Virus record (IMG/VR): IMGVR_UViG_3300045131_001460
Span: 1 to 31,154 of that record
DNA length: 31,154 nt
Origin: a virus
Direction: 5' to 3' (one strand)
The notes under the pieces are model-generated. The model searched no databases. It had not been told where the DNA came from and saw only the letters and a program-made list of their open reading frames with translations. This document shows, in pieces, positions 7,227 to 15,837 of the stretch (within the stretch, counting starts at the first letter, position 1; each line of letters starts with the position of its first letter). The position numbers and the translations under genes are program-made.

Positions 7227-8828
7227 TTAAGCCGCGACGATATTCAACGTCATGAAATACTCACGGCCATCAAATGGCTGCAAGTCACGATATGCCAGCT
7301 CCCACAATGTGTTTTTGTATGTCAGATCCCGCTGGATTGCATGTCTGAATGCCATTGCCGGAATTGCATCACCCATGACATATCCAGCCTCGCCAATGCC
7401 TCTGCCCTTTGCGTAACAAAGACAGGTGTAATCAGTTGCGGCTGGGTCACAGTAGAGTTCCCAGGTGTCAAACAGCATCCCAACATAGTGAGGCTGTGGC
7501 ACAGACTTATATCCGGCTGCTGGAGTAAAATACGGACTGGGCATAGACCGGAAAATTGTAGAAGACATGGAGTCTGCAACAACCCCGACAAGCCCGGACG
7601 TACCGGTTCGCAGAAGCAAAGTCGAATCGACTCTCAGAAGCGCCTCAAGCAACCCCTTCCAGTAATAATGGATGTCGCCCAGGTTATCCACGGCAGCCTT
7701 GTCCCATGTTTCCTCCCCCTTGGCAAAAAAGACCATATCCCTTAGAACCTTTCGATCTTTGTCCGCTGCCAGAAGATTTCTCATGGACGTTGTGACAAGC
7801 TGCTCTGAATTAAGATCGAATTCACGGCGAATAGCCCAAAGAGACTGGAGGGTGGTATCACCAGAGATTGCTGCTTCGTGGGGGTACAGCACACGGGAAT
7901 CCATTTCGGTATTGACCAAAGGAATCAAGGTCGGTGCTTTTTCAATATCCACGTCAAATCCGATATGAACAGCAATACCGTTTGCCGGAGCAATGCTGAA
8001 AGTCGGATCCACGACGCCTGTTGTATAAACAACTGTTCCGGTAACGGTTATGGTAGAACCACCGACAACAAACGATCCGGAAATATTGCCCAGACCATCG
8101 TCTTTAGCCACCTGGTTGTGATCATGGAAAATCTTGATGGATTTTTTCTTCATCGGGTGAACCGCGCCGAATGCGACAAACGAGTCAAACTTGAACTCAT
8201 CAGCCGATCCTGTATTGGTACCGTCTCCGGTGCCTGCAAGACGCCTCTGATCCATACTGGAGTACTGGCCCTGATAGTCGAATTTAAGCGCTTGGCCCAG
8301 GGTGACATCCCCAAAAGTGCTGCCAGCGACTCGATTAATTTTGAACACCTCGGACTGGTTGTACGCGCCGGGGATAAAAGAGACGATGTTTCCGCAAACG
8401 CTTTGCAACATGACAGGCAAAATCAGACCGATCAGCCGGTCTCTCATCAACACGCCGTCCGTGGTGGACATGTCCGCTGTTTCCAAAACCATTCCGCCAG
8501 GAGCAGGAGACCTGCCGGCCATAACGTTAAATGCGTTTTCTATCGCCGCATGTGCGCTTGCAAGCTGCTCATCAGATGGGGCCTTGTGCCTGTGCGCCAT
8601 GTAATGCAGCACTGCGTTTGCTGCGGTGCCGTGTACTCGGCCTGCCGTTTTGCCGGCCATTTCAAAAATGCTGCCACTGGTTTTCGCCTCCAGGTTTTTT
8701 ACCCTGGCGCTCTTGTCTTTGATGATTTTGCCGGTGCCCTGATCATCAATAATGGGGTTGACGAGGCACTCTCGCATGTGGTCTGCCCGTGTTGTGATGT
8801 CCGCCACTCTGTTTTTATATGCTTCCAT
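7227..8828 (-). CDS. Major capsid protein
   Basis: A 533-residue protein that I assign as the major capsid protein. Length and style match large phage capsid proteins: a charged helical N-terminus, then a segment with STTDGVLMRDRLIGLILP and SVCGNIVSFIPGAYNQSE, and beta-rich middle and C-terminal domains. It has a good ribosome-binding site (AGAAGGATACCCATAC before ATG). It is set apart from the upstream adhesin gene by a terminator and a 150-bp leader, as expected for a gene needing high, separate expression. No scaffold or protease gene is visible beside it. Confidence 0.75.
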   Translation of the reverse strand: MEAYKNRVADITTRADHMRECLVNPIIDDQGTGKIIKDKSARVKNLEAKTSGSIFEMAGKTAGRVHGTAANAVLHYMAHRHKAPSDEQLASAHAAIENAFNVMAGRSPAPGGMVLETADMSTTDGVLMRDRLIGLILPVMLQSVCGNIVSFIPGAYNQSEVFKINRVAGSTFGDVTLGQALKFDYQGQYSSMDQRRLAGTGDGTNTGSADEFKFDSFVAFGAVHPMKKKSIKIFHDHNQVAKDDGLGNISGSFVVGGSTITVTGTVVYTTGVVDPTFSIAPANGIAVHIGFDVDIEKAPTLIPLVNTEMDSRVLYPHEAAISGDTTLQSLWAIRREFDLNSEQLVTTSMRNLLAADKDRKVLRDMVFFAKGEETWDKAAVDNLGDIHYYWKGLLEALLRVDSTLLLRTGTSGLVGVVADSMSSTIFRSMPSPYFTPAAGYKSVPQPHYVGMLFDTWELYCDPAATDYTCLCYAKGRGIGEAGYVMGDAIPAMAFRHAIQRDLTYKNTLWELAYRDLQPFDGREYFMTLNIVAA

Positions 8829-8891
8829 GTATGGGTATCCTTCTGTTTTAGGTTTGTCCGATTATGTAAACTGCCAACAGTAATGGCTATC

Positions 8892-8919
8892 TTATTACTT
8901 AGCATTAGTCAGTTGTAAA
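8892..8919 (-). promoter_or_regulatory. Possible promoter upstream of the capsid gene
   Basis: On the minus strand TTTACA (8914-8919) and TAATAA (8892-8897) are separated by 16 bases and lie between the adhesin terminator and the capsid start. The match to sigma-70 consensus is moderate. The location after a terminator is the stronger argument that a promoter exists somewhere in this 150-bp leader. Confidence 0.3.
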
Positions 8920-8933
8920 GATTGAAACCTACA

Positions 8934-8949
8934 CATATCGCTATATATG
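8934..8949. promoter_or_regulatory. Imperfect palindrome in the capsid leader
   Basis: On the minus strand the 16 bases CATATATAGCGATATG form an inverted repeat, extended by A/T pairs on both sides to six-base arms (ACATAT/ATATGT). It resembles the 16-base palindrome at 17247-17262, which precedes another virion gene. It may be a binding site for a late regulator, though AT-rich palindromes can arise by chance. Confidence 0.3.
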
Positions 8950-8980
8950 TTTTTTTTAGGTTCCAGTAGCAGAAAATAGG

Positions 8981-9017
8981 CCAAAAGAAACCGCCTTCTG
9001 GGAAAACCAGAGGGCGG
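8981..9017 (-). terminator. Rho-independent terminator after the adhesin gene
   Basis: The minus-strand RNA folds into an 11-bp stem with one C-A mismatch (CCGCCCTCTGG pairing with CCAGAAGGCGG), a five-base loop and a following TTTCTTTT tract. It begins 19 bases after the stop of the large adhesin gene. It separates the baseplate/adhesin operon from the capsid gene. Confidence 0.85.
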
Positions 9018-9035
9018 CCATTTAAACGAGGGAGG

Positions 9036-11771
9036 TTATTCTTCTTCAGGAGGCGGTTCGTCACGGCAGAAAGGCAAATATACCAATGTTGAATCCTGAG
9101 ACGGCTCTTCACCTTCTGCCGTTGCTTCCTCTGGAGTGGTTTTGACATGGCTAACGGGATACATAGCTTTCTGGAGCGTATCCCTGGAGCATATCGGTTC
9201 CTGTAATCCAACAGGATACCAGATCAGGGATGTGATTGTCTTTCTGGGGTCTTGGGTGTAAATATAGACAATTCCCTTGACGCAGATTATATCTCCTATC
9301 TGCAAACTTTCAGGTACTATAGCATCAAACGGCGTGTTTCCTGGCCTGCTCTGCATCCGCAAATCAGAAGCCTTCTTGAACATGTTCTTGGATTTCGGAT
9401 GATCTTTATCCGGGTTGTAAGCTCCGATTGTAGCAGGCATACCGCTCGGATACGTCTCAGAGTCAAATCCGGTCGGGAATGTTAACCCGGACAATGTGGA
9501 CGAGCCCTTATCTATCTGGTTATACATGGTGATGGCGCTTTTGCAGAACAAAGCATCCGCATCCATAGCTGCCGTCATCGCTGTGAGTTGTGCAACCTGG
9601 CTATTAACACCATACGATCCAAAGCTCCCGGATACCTTGCTCAGTGCGAACGCTTTGATGGTTTTTGCGTATGGATTGTCTGTAATCATAGACCCGCTGA
9701 TACTCGATATAGCCGATGAAGAAGAATTCAGTTTTGCCAACAGCAGGCTGGCGTTCTTCTTCGCCTGGCTGGTTGCGCTCATTTTTGATGCCAGTTCGTT
9801 TACAACCGTTTGGCACGGCCCGGCTATTGGGGTTGTTGTTGCGGATTGGACAATTGTGGCAGTTGCCACGGCGGATTCTACCGAGGCGGAGCCAAAAACC
9901 GTGATAATGCCGGTTCTGGACAACCCGCTGTTGTTTTCGCTGAAAGTAGCGACGAAAGAGGAAGTGTCATCAGAGTCGCCCTCCATCGTAAGCCAACTGC
10001 CCCCGGATGTCACCCCCCCATAAAGGGCGCCGCTACTAACAGTAAAGTTTGCTGTCCCGGCGGATTTTGGCACATACACGACAGCCGGAGTTATCTCGAA
10101 TCCGATTGATGTCGTAGTCGTAGGAGGAATATACGTCTGGACGCTTTCAATATATTGGTTCCAGCCGGCTTCGTCCTTGATGTACTCTTGCCACCATTTG
10201 TTGTATTCTATAGAGTTCACGCCGACGCTGAAGTTGTTCTCGTAGATTGTTGACTGGCCTCCACCGCCGACTTTTATATATAGCCACCCAGCCCTGTCAT
10301 TTTCAACCCATGTGAAATCCACAGTACCCACGTCAACAAGCTGGTTACATATCTCAAGATATCCTTGCATGCTTTCGGTAGCGACACAATCACTGGCTAT
10401 AAGTTCATCCAATGTAAAATACTGATCGGCAGGATATCCGGACGCATCCTCTGGCGATAACGTTGGCGGGAACAGGTGCCTTGCAACCGCTATTTGATTC
10501 CCAGTCTCGATAATCTCGCAATTTATCATAATAGTGCCGGGTGGTACAAACATTCTGCAATAGGGTATGTATCCCTGATCTGTGCTCGCATTGTTTGTAA
10601 ATACATAAAGTTCCGGCACGTTGCCATACGCATCCCCTGGGACTTCCGTGTACGGATCATGCAGTGTCACGCAACCATCAGGCTTTGCGTTTGAAGTCGC
10701 AGCGAAATCCTGATTGTTTTGGCTTGCCGTGACATTGACAAACATCATGGCCGCAGGCAGGAACGTCTCGCCTGGCTTGTAGGGGGTAACTGTTCCGGAA
10801 AACCCGACTGGTATTCCTATTGTGTACTGCCCGCTGGAATTTGTGGTGGCAGCCCCGCCACTACCGCTCAAGGTTATTGCCACGTCCGAAATGCCCACTC
10901 CTGTGGTCGCCGTTACGCTGCCGGAGATGACAAGCTCCTGGGTTGGGGGGTCTGCACGGAGATCATCGAAGCTCGCCATGAGAGACACCCCCGAAAATGG
11001 TTCGGCGATGCCAAGCAGGGTAATCCGCCAGTCCCCGGCGACAGGGGCAGTAATGACCACTAACTCGTCGTTGAAAGGTTCGGTACTCGTCCCACCAACT
11101 GTCCCTGTCGAGGCATAGCAAATAAGAGACAAATTGCAATTTCCCTCTCCGCCCCATGACCGGACTGACAGAAACGGCGTTCCTGCCGGAACATTGATAT
11201 GGTATAGTACAGTCTCGCCTGGAAGCCCTGCCTCGCTCATAATAACCTGGCCGGGAACAATCCAGACTGCCGGGACTTCATCAAGTTCCATCCGGACGCC
11301 TCTGACAGCCATGGCAACACAATCCCCTTGTGTGCTGATGGTCTCCGGAATCCCCGACTCAAAGTCTATTCCCCACACCATAGAGGGGTCGGTACCCGGC
11401 GATGCAGACCAAAAAACGGACTGCCCCGTGTTAGGGAAAAACACTGGGTCTATCATTGATCCGACGCTGGGGTTGGCCAGATTCTGCAATTCCTCTATTG
11501 TCGGCAGACGCCAGTCACCATACCCTCCAAAATATGTTCCATTCAGGGCATTGATAAAGTCCTCGGTGTCCGCAGTTCCTGCATATCCGCCATTGGTCTC
11601 AGGATTGCTGTCGTACCAGGTGTATTTGTTATCCTTGTCATGGATTGTGACATCATTTGTTTTGCACTCCCATATAAGCCCGGTGATATTATCCCGCACC
11701 ATCGCCCATGCCGTGGCCGCATCCGGAAGGCTACTGCCGTTGTAATCCAGTTTCGTATATAACGCGCCCAT
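9036..11771 (-). CDS. Large multidomain adhesin or fiber protein (DUF1566, PPC-like, BACON-like)
   Basis: A 911-residue mosaic protein. Residues 1-165 form a DUF1566/Lcl-like C-type-lectin domain, with TGLIWECKT, the hallmark GDWRLPTIEEL, FWSAS and AVRGVR. Residues about 170-270 resemble a bacterial pre-peptidase C-terminal domain. About 275-355 is a carboxypeptidase-regulatory-like Ig domain (VAITLSGSGGAATTNSSGQY). About 550-640 resembles a BACON domain (SGGSWLTMEGDSDD). The remainder is helical with an acidic Pro/Glu end. Such carbohydrate-binding and Ig-like modules suggest host-surface recognition. The gene directly follows the PAAR-like tip gene and ends at a terminator. No signal peptide is seen, as expected for a virion protein. 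Confidence 0.7.
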   Translation of the reverse strand: MGALYTKLDYNGSSLPDAATAWAMVRDNITGLIWECKTNDVTIHDKDNKYTWYDSNPETNGGYAGTADTEDFINALNGTYFGGYGDWRLPTIEELQNLANPSVGSMIDPVFFPNTGQSVFWSASPGTDPSMVWGIDFESGIPETISTQGDCVAMAVRGVRMELDEVPAVWIVPGQVIMSEAGLPGETVLYHINVPAGTPFLSVRSWGGEGNCNLSLICYASTGTVGGTSTEPFNDELVVITAPVAGDWRITLLGIAEPFSGVSLMASFDDLRADPPTQELVISGSVTATTGVGISDVAITLSGSGGAATTNSSGQYTIGIPVGFSGTVTPYKPGETFLPAAMMFVNVTASQNNQDFAATSNAKPDGCVTLHDPYTEVPGDAYGNVPELYVFTNNASTDQGYIPYCRMFVPPGTIMINCEIIETGNQIAVARHLFPPTLSPEDASGYPADQYFTLDELIASDCVATESMQGYLEICNQLVDVGTVDFTWVENDRAGWLYIKVGGGGQSTIYENNFSVGVNSIEYNKWWQEYIKDEAGWNQYIESVQTYIPPTTTTSIGFEITPAVVYVPKSAGTANFTVSSGALYGGVTSGGSWLTMEGDSDDTSSFVATFSENNSGLSRTGIITVFGSASVESAVATATIVQSATTTPIAGPCQTVVNELASKMSATSQAKKNASLLLAKLNSSSSAISSISGSMITDNPYAKTIKAFALSKVSGSFGSYGVNSQVAQLTAMTAAMDADALFCKSAITMYNQIDKGSSTLSGLTFPTGFDSETYPSGMPATIGAYNPDKDHPKSKNMFKKASDLRMQSRPGNTPFDAIVPESLQIGDIICVKGIVYIYTQDPRKTITSLIWYPVGLQEPICSRDTLQKAMYPVSHVKTTPEEATAEGEEPSQDSTLVYLPFCRDEPPPEEE

Positions 11772-11777
11772 TATCGT

Positions 11778-12071
11778 TTATCCCGCCGCCACGTTTTGGC
11801 TGCCGTTTTGAAGATAACCCATGTAATCCCCGATGAAAATATCCCCGACTCTTGCAACCGGCTTCCCGTTGACTACCGTCGTGGCAAGCGATCTAATTCT
11901 TCCGCTGTGGCCGCAAATGTCAGCCTTTACGATATCGTTGTCTCTTGCGATCCCCATGCCGTTTACCATGACATTCTCTGAAGCCGTATCAATCCGCCCT
12001 GACACTGGTTTTTTGCAAATCAGACAAGTCCCAAACGTAACGTCGTTTTTCCTGCATACCATGGATATCAT
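11778..12071 (-). CDS. PAAR-like spike-tip protein
   Basis: A 97-residue protein started at the ATG overlapping the preceding stop (ATGA at 12068-12071). The sequence has GTCLICKKPVSG, ENVMVNGMGIARDND, CGHSGRI, then VVNGKPVARVGDIFIG. These repeated VNG..AR..D units with Cys/His are typical of PAAR-like proteins, which cap the tip of contractile-tail spikes. Cysteines and a histidine could bind a metal ion, as in PAAR tips. Its place downstream of the OB-fold spike gene supports the call. A longer upstream reading frame exists but overlaps the previous gene by more than 100 bases. Confidence 0.75.
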   Translation of the reverse strand: MISMVCRKNDVTFGTCLICKKPVSGRIDTASENVMVNGMGIARDNDIVKADICGHSGRIRSLATTVVNGKPVARVGDIFIGDYMGYLQNGSQNVAAG

Positions 12072-12826
12072 ACGAAATCCGTAGCTCCAGTCCATGCGTT
12101 TATTCTGTTTGCTATGGCGGTACCCTGATTCACCGTGGTGCTGATTGATGTCTGGACAGCAGATGTCTGGCTGGCCCATAAGTTGGTCACAGTCTGGCTG
12201 GAGTTTATGTGTACTCCGTCCATCATAGACTCCACGCCCAATTGATACCCGCTGTTATCCGGGCAAAGCCCTTCCATGCAATCTGCCATTGCGCCCATCA
12301 AGCCAATGCCGTCCAATATCCCGGACGCCTGCAACATCCGCTTATACCCCATGTTAGCGCTTGCGATCTGGCCGCCTATCCCCATCTTCGACATGCCTCT
12401 CTCCAGATACGCCATTGCGGTTGCCTTCGCGTTAGCAATAGTAGCGGTCTTTAACATGCCGGTTATTTTGGTCACATCCGTTATCCCTGTCATCGACGCA
12501 AGGTCTGTTCCTATCGCTGCTTGGACAATCGGGTTATTCCCAATTACAACAGCGCAATTAGTAACTCCAGCGTCCATTTGCGTGAGCCATGACTTTAAAA
12601 GAGTGTAGTCATCGACAATTGCCTTAAGTCCCAGGTCTGCGATCATGCCACTTACCAGCGAGTCAAATGCCGAAGACGCAACAGACATTGCCGTACTACC
12701 TGCGTTCTTAACCATTCCGTTTAACGTAGCAAGCATCCGTTGAGGCGCTTTTGCGATAGCTGTCACTTCGGCTGCTGCTGACTCAAACTCGGAGGCCATC
12801 ATCTGGCAGTTTGTTGTTATCGCCAT
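12068..12826 (-). CDS. Hypothetical baseplate-region protein
   Basis: A 252-residue protein rich in Ala, Met, Ser and Thr. It is largely predicted helical, with no charged clusters and few aromatic residues. It begins right after the spike gene (GGAG eight bases upstream of ATG) and overlaps the PAAR-like gene by 4 bases. Sitting between spike and tip genes, it is probably part of the spike or hub complex, or a chaperone for it. Several Met- and Gly-rich stretches (GLMGAMADCMEGL) could be mistaken for a membrane segment. Family not recognised. Confidence 0.45.
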   Translation of the reverse strand: MAITTNCQMMASEFESAAAEVTAIAKAPQRMLATLNGMVKNAGSTAMSVASSAFDSLVSGMIADLGLKAIVDDYTLLKSWLTQMDAGVTNCAVVIGNNPIVQAAIGTDLASMTGITDVTKITGMLKTATIANAKATAMAYLERGMSKMGIGGQIASANMGYKRMLQASGILDGIGLMGAMADCMEGLCPDNSGYQLGVESMMDGVHINSSQTVTNLWASQTSAVQTSISTTVNQGTAIANRINAWTGATDFV

Positions 12827-12827
12827 G

Positions 12828-13619
12828 TCAATTTATCTCCACTTTAGGCGCTTTGATAACCACTATTGCATCGGAGGTGATCATGATTTTTTTTGCGCTA
12901 ATGCTGTGCTGCCCCATGGTACTCTCGGTCACGTTGCCCATTACGCTTTGGAGTTTGTCACCCAGCACAGTAATATCACTGTCACCATGGATAGCGTTCT
13001 CCTGATTGTTCTTTGTCGACAGAAATAGCGACTTTTCGGCGTGAATAATAATATCCCCTGCTCGCGTTATTTCGATATTCGATCCAGCAGCACCCGAGTC
13101 CTTGGCGTTTGTATTTGTGATCCTGACTGTACCATCTGCCAGGATTTCAACCACAACGCCATTTTGCTTGAATACGCAAGGGGGTTTGTTTAAATCGCCC
13201 CTGCCTTCTGGTACGTTTTCTGTTGGTTTCAGCGGGTCATTCAATCCAGTCCTGTAGGGCGTACTTCTGCCATCTGTGGCGGGCCATGCTTCGTTTGGGA
13301 AATTCGGTTTTGCAGCAGGGCAATAATGCACGCTCCCTGTGATCCGGGGCCGCCTGGTATCAGACCCGAACGGAAAATCAACCCATACCATGTCGTTTAT
13401 CTTGACTGGAATAAAAAACCCGTCGTTGACCCTGGAACCCGTGGGCAGCAAATACGTTGCCCACGGCAAGTCCACCGCTGGCACGCCTTCAAACAAATTC
13501 TGTACCCTGACCTGCACCTGCATCGAAGAGTTATGGACTCCAGTTTCGACTATGCCAATATAATCCCCGGAATATTTACGCTTGGGGGTCTGCGGCATGG
13601 GAATATATTCATCGCTCAT
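12828..13619 (-). CDS. Baseplate spike protein with OB domain (gp5/gpV-like)
   Basis: A 263-residue protein. Residues about 18-105 form a gp5/VgrG-type OB domain: YIGIVETGVHNSSMQVQVRV, VDLPWATYLLP, then VWVDFPFGSDTRRPRITGSV. The second half (VVVEILADGTVRITN, DIIIHAEKSLFLSTKN, ISAKKIMITSDAIVVIKAP) is the regular short-strand pattern of a trimeric beta-helix spike. Such proteins sit below the hub and pierce the outer membrane. No lysozyme domain is present. It overlaps the hub gene by 4 bases and is followed by the PAAR-like tip. Confidence 0.8.
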   Translation of the reverse strand: MSDEYIPMPQTPKRKYSGDYIGIVETGVHNSSMQVQVRVQNLFEGVPAVDLPWATYLLPTGSRVNDGFFIPVKINDMVWVDFPFGSDTRRPRITGSVHYCPAAKPNFPNEAWPATDGRSTPYRTGLNDPLKPTENVPEGRGDLNKPPCVFKQNGVVVEILADGTVRITNTNAKDSGAAGSNIEITRAGDIIIHAEKSLFLSTKNNQENAIHGDSDITVLGDKLQSVMGNVTESTMGQHSISAKKIMITSDAIVVIKAPKVEIN

Positions 13620-14623
13620 TCGGCCACCTTGATCAACTTAACCCTGCAATAATAATTAGAAGCACCATTTGTGTAGTGAGACACAGCGCCTACAATCGCC
13701 TGAGTAGGCAAACTTTCATCCACACTGGAATCGTTGTAGGAAAAGTCCGTATTCCACTGCATTTTTATCGCTATCCCAGGCGTTAAATGCCCTGCTCCAA
13801 TGGTGACAATATCCAGAATCGGTATTGCCATAAAAGGCAAGTTATCAATTATTGCGATATCGTAATAAGCCGTCATCTCGCTTGGAGCGTCCACATCTTT
13901 CTTGGCTGGGACAGTTGTGGATGGGATAAACCCGTTACCAAGACTAAACCCCGTATATTTCCGTGTCAAGCGGTCTGATACCAGTTCATCCCTGTTGATA
14001 TGCGCGTAGTCAACTATCTGATACGGTTCCCTGGGGTTTTTGTAGTGGAATGTTTTTGTTGCGTCCGGGGCCGTCTTGTTTAATTCCGACAAAAGCGTAA
14101 AAAACAGCTTGTCACGTGACACATAGGCAGCCGCGCCATGCTCAATGGCCATCTGTCGTAGTAACATGGATGGCCGCTCTCCAGGTAGCAGATGATATGA
14201 ATTCAACAGAGTGCTAACGCTAATTGATGTTGTGAACGCGTTAGCCGTCAAAGTCCCTATTATTTTCGATAGACTATTGCCTGAGAGAGGGAAGATTGTC
14301 GGCTTTATTGCTGGTGTTTTCATGCTCGCAATTTTACTGAGCAGGCAATTTAGGGTAACGATTTCGCCATTGACTGGCATACTCATTATCTCGAAAATGG
14401 CAGTGATGTTTATCTCGTTTTTCCCAAAAGCGTCTGACAGCACGCAAGTCAAGTCATCCCCTGTTTTAACTTTCATGACATTGCGCAAGATCGAAAGCGA
14501 ATCATCGAACTTAAGAATCAGCCTGGGGCCGGACATGTCCATTGTTTCGATAAACGCGGCCTCTCTGCAAAAGGATATGTCAAGTGCGCCTGTTGCTGTC
14601 GTTACGCTCTGTAGGAGCGGCAT
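13616..14623 (-). CDS. Baseplate hub protein (gp27/gpD-like)
   Basis: A 335-residue protein immediately upstream of the OB-fold spike gene, the usual place of the hub that joins tube and spike. Features fit hub proteins: a first beta domain (SGPRLILKFDDSLSILRNVMKVKTGDDLTCVLSDAFG, quoted here only as landmarks at residues 30-68), a middle with LLPGERPSMLLRQMAIEHGA, and a C-terminal beta domain. The ATG at 14623 is preferred over a GTG 15 bases upstream, because GTGGGTGA lies at the right distance and the upstream gene ends there. The assignment rests on gene order and overall pattern. Confidence 0.6.
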   Translation of the reverse strand: MPLLQSVTTATGALDISFCREAAFIETMDMSGPRLILKFDDSLSILRNVMKVKTGDDLTCVLSDAFGKNEINITAIFEIMSMPVNGEIVTLNCLLSKIASMKTPAIKPTIFPLSGNSLSKIIGTLTANAFTTSISVSTLLNSYHLLPGERPSMLLRQMAIEHGAAAYVSRDKLFFTLLSELNKTAPDATKTFHYKNPREPYQIVDYAHINRDELVSDRLTRKYTGFSLGNGFIPSTTVPAKKDVDAPSEMTAYYDIAIIDNLPFMAIPILDIVTIGAGHLTPGIAIKMQWNTDFSYNDSSVDESLPTQAIVGAVSHYTNGASNYYCRVKLIKVAE

Positions 14624-14630
14624 CGTTGTA

Positions 14631-15356
14631 TCACCCACTGCATTTCTCCCCGATTGATTTGATGCAGGCGAAACCGCCCCATGAACCTTCTATCGTTATT
14701 TGATCCGGGTATAGTGCAGGCGATAGCTCAGCGCCAAACAAAACAGAGGTTTCTATCGTCACCAGTGTGTCGACGGCGAATAGCCTGCCGTCTGCTCTTG
14801 GTATTGACAGGTCTGCAAACATTATTGTGTACGGGTCTCTCACTGCTGCCGAAACCTCGAACGCCTCACCTGCGAGTTCATATTGAACCGTAAACCTGGT
14901 TTTCTTAATCACATATTGGTACCATGCAATCTGCATTTTATCTATTGATAATTTGTCCCATGCAGCAAAAACAATATGATAATCCAGCACGATCGGTGAC
15001 ATCGTGATGTCGAATAGCTTTGCGCCGTCTGTTGTCACAATCTTTTTTGGGAAATTGCGGGTGTCTCCGTTGGTCATGCCGGGCTTGCGATAATAATATG
15101 TGACCGGGAGCTGCGGGAGGCGAAGCTTTACGCCGTCCACCACCGTTTCAGTTTTCCCTGAGCTGGATAGGTTTTTGAGAAATTCAGTCGGGGTATCGGT
15201 TTCTTCCCGGAATATTTTTTTGTTCGTTGCCCGAGTCAAAAACTCCCGCCACTGCTTCGGGCCTACGCTCGGGTTCAGGTCATCGAACGCCCCCATGATA
15301 TACGCGCCCAGGGAGAAATCCACGGCCTGTAATTCTGAGAATTCGTTATCACTCAT
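14631..15356 (-). CDS. Hypothetical tail or baseplate protein
   Basis: A 241-residue protein that overlaps the upstream gene by 8 bases. It has no cysteine-rich or catalytic motif. The central part (AKLFDITMSPIVLDYHIVFA, then QIAWYQYVIKKTRFTVQYEL) is strand-rich. The C-terminus has DQITIEGSWGGFACIKSIGEK. Such folds are common in tail-terminator or baseplate wedge proteins. The place upstream of the hub gene favours baseplate. Family not recognised. Confidence 0.45.
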   Translation of the reverse strand: MSDNEFSELQAVDFSLGAYIMGAFDDLNPSVGPKQWREFLTRATNKKIFREETDTPTEFLKNLSSSGKTETVVDGVKLRLPQLPVTYYYRKPGMTNGDTRNFPKKIVTTDGAKLFDITMSPIVLDYHIVFAAWDKLSIDKMQIAWYQYVIKKTRFTVQYELAGEAFEVSAAVRDPYTIMFADLSIPRADGRLFAVDTLVTIETSVLFGAELSPALYPDQITIEGSWGGFACIKSIGEKCSG

Positions 15357-15837
15357 GCGTCAAAGCCCCCTCGTCATCAAAAAACGGGATCATATAGTGT
15401 TTCATGGTAATTGAAGGGGCCTGCCCCACAGCCTCCGATTTCAGAATGTACATGGAGAACGTTTGGACTTCAGTGTCGCTAACGTATTCGTCGTATTGGA
15501 CGACAGATCCTTTGGGGATATCAGTCTCCTTAATCAGCATCACCACCGGAACCTCGAAGTCACCTGGTTGCGCCCCGCTATCCATGGCCATGATCCCCCC
15601 GAAATCAAACGGCAGGAATATTCCACGGGTATCAATCGGATCGTCATATTCGATTGCCCGTTCATCCGCTTCAATGGAACCAACCACGTCCTCAGTCTCA
15701 ACAACGGTTTCAGGGTTGCCGATCAGGGCCTTGTAGAGCAATAAGTCAACAGCGTCCGGGTCTTGATCGAACATGACATCCAGATCATCGGATATCAGGG
15801 TATTTGTCGCACGGTAATCTCGTATTGATGTGGGCAT
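15349..15837 (-). CDS. Hypothetical acidic virion-module protein
   Basis: A 162-residue acidic protein whose start overlaps the preceding stop (TAATG). The sequence includes LDVMFDQDPDAVDLLLYKAL, EADERAIEYDDPIDTRG and a later beta segment SVVQYDEYVSDTEVQTFSMYIL. It shares the operon with baseplate genes. No motif gives a function. A minor baseplate or adaptor protein is the simplest guess. Confidence 0.4.
   Translation of the reverse strand: MPTSIRDYRATNTLISDDLDVMFDQDPDAVDLLLYKALIGNPETVVETEDVVGSIEADERAIEYDDPIDTRGIFLPFDFGGIMAMDSGAQPGDFEVPVVMLIKETDIPKGSVVQYDEYVSDTEVQTFSMYILKSEAVGQAPSITMKHYMIPFFDDEGALTHE

Noticed and set aside
7878-8918. A 346-codon plus-strand ORF opposite the capsid gene
   Set aside because: It lies fully antisense to a clearly coding gene, has no good ribosome-binding site, and its protein is rich in Cys, His and Arg without a domain pattern. 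It is a codon-bias shadow.
11778-12179. Longer PAAR-like ORF starting at 12179
   Set aside because: The first 36 residues overlap the preceding gene by more than 100 bases and show no PAAR pattern; the coupled ATG at 12071 fits better.
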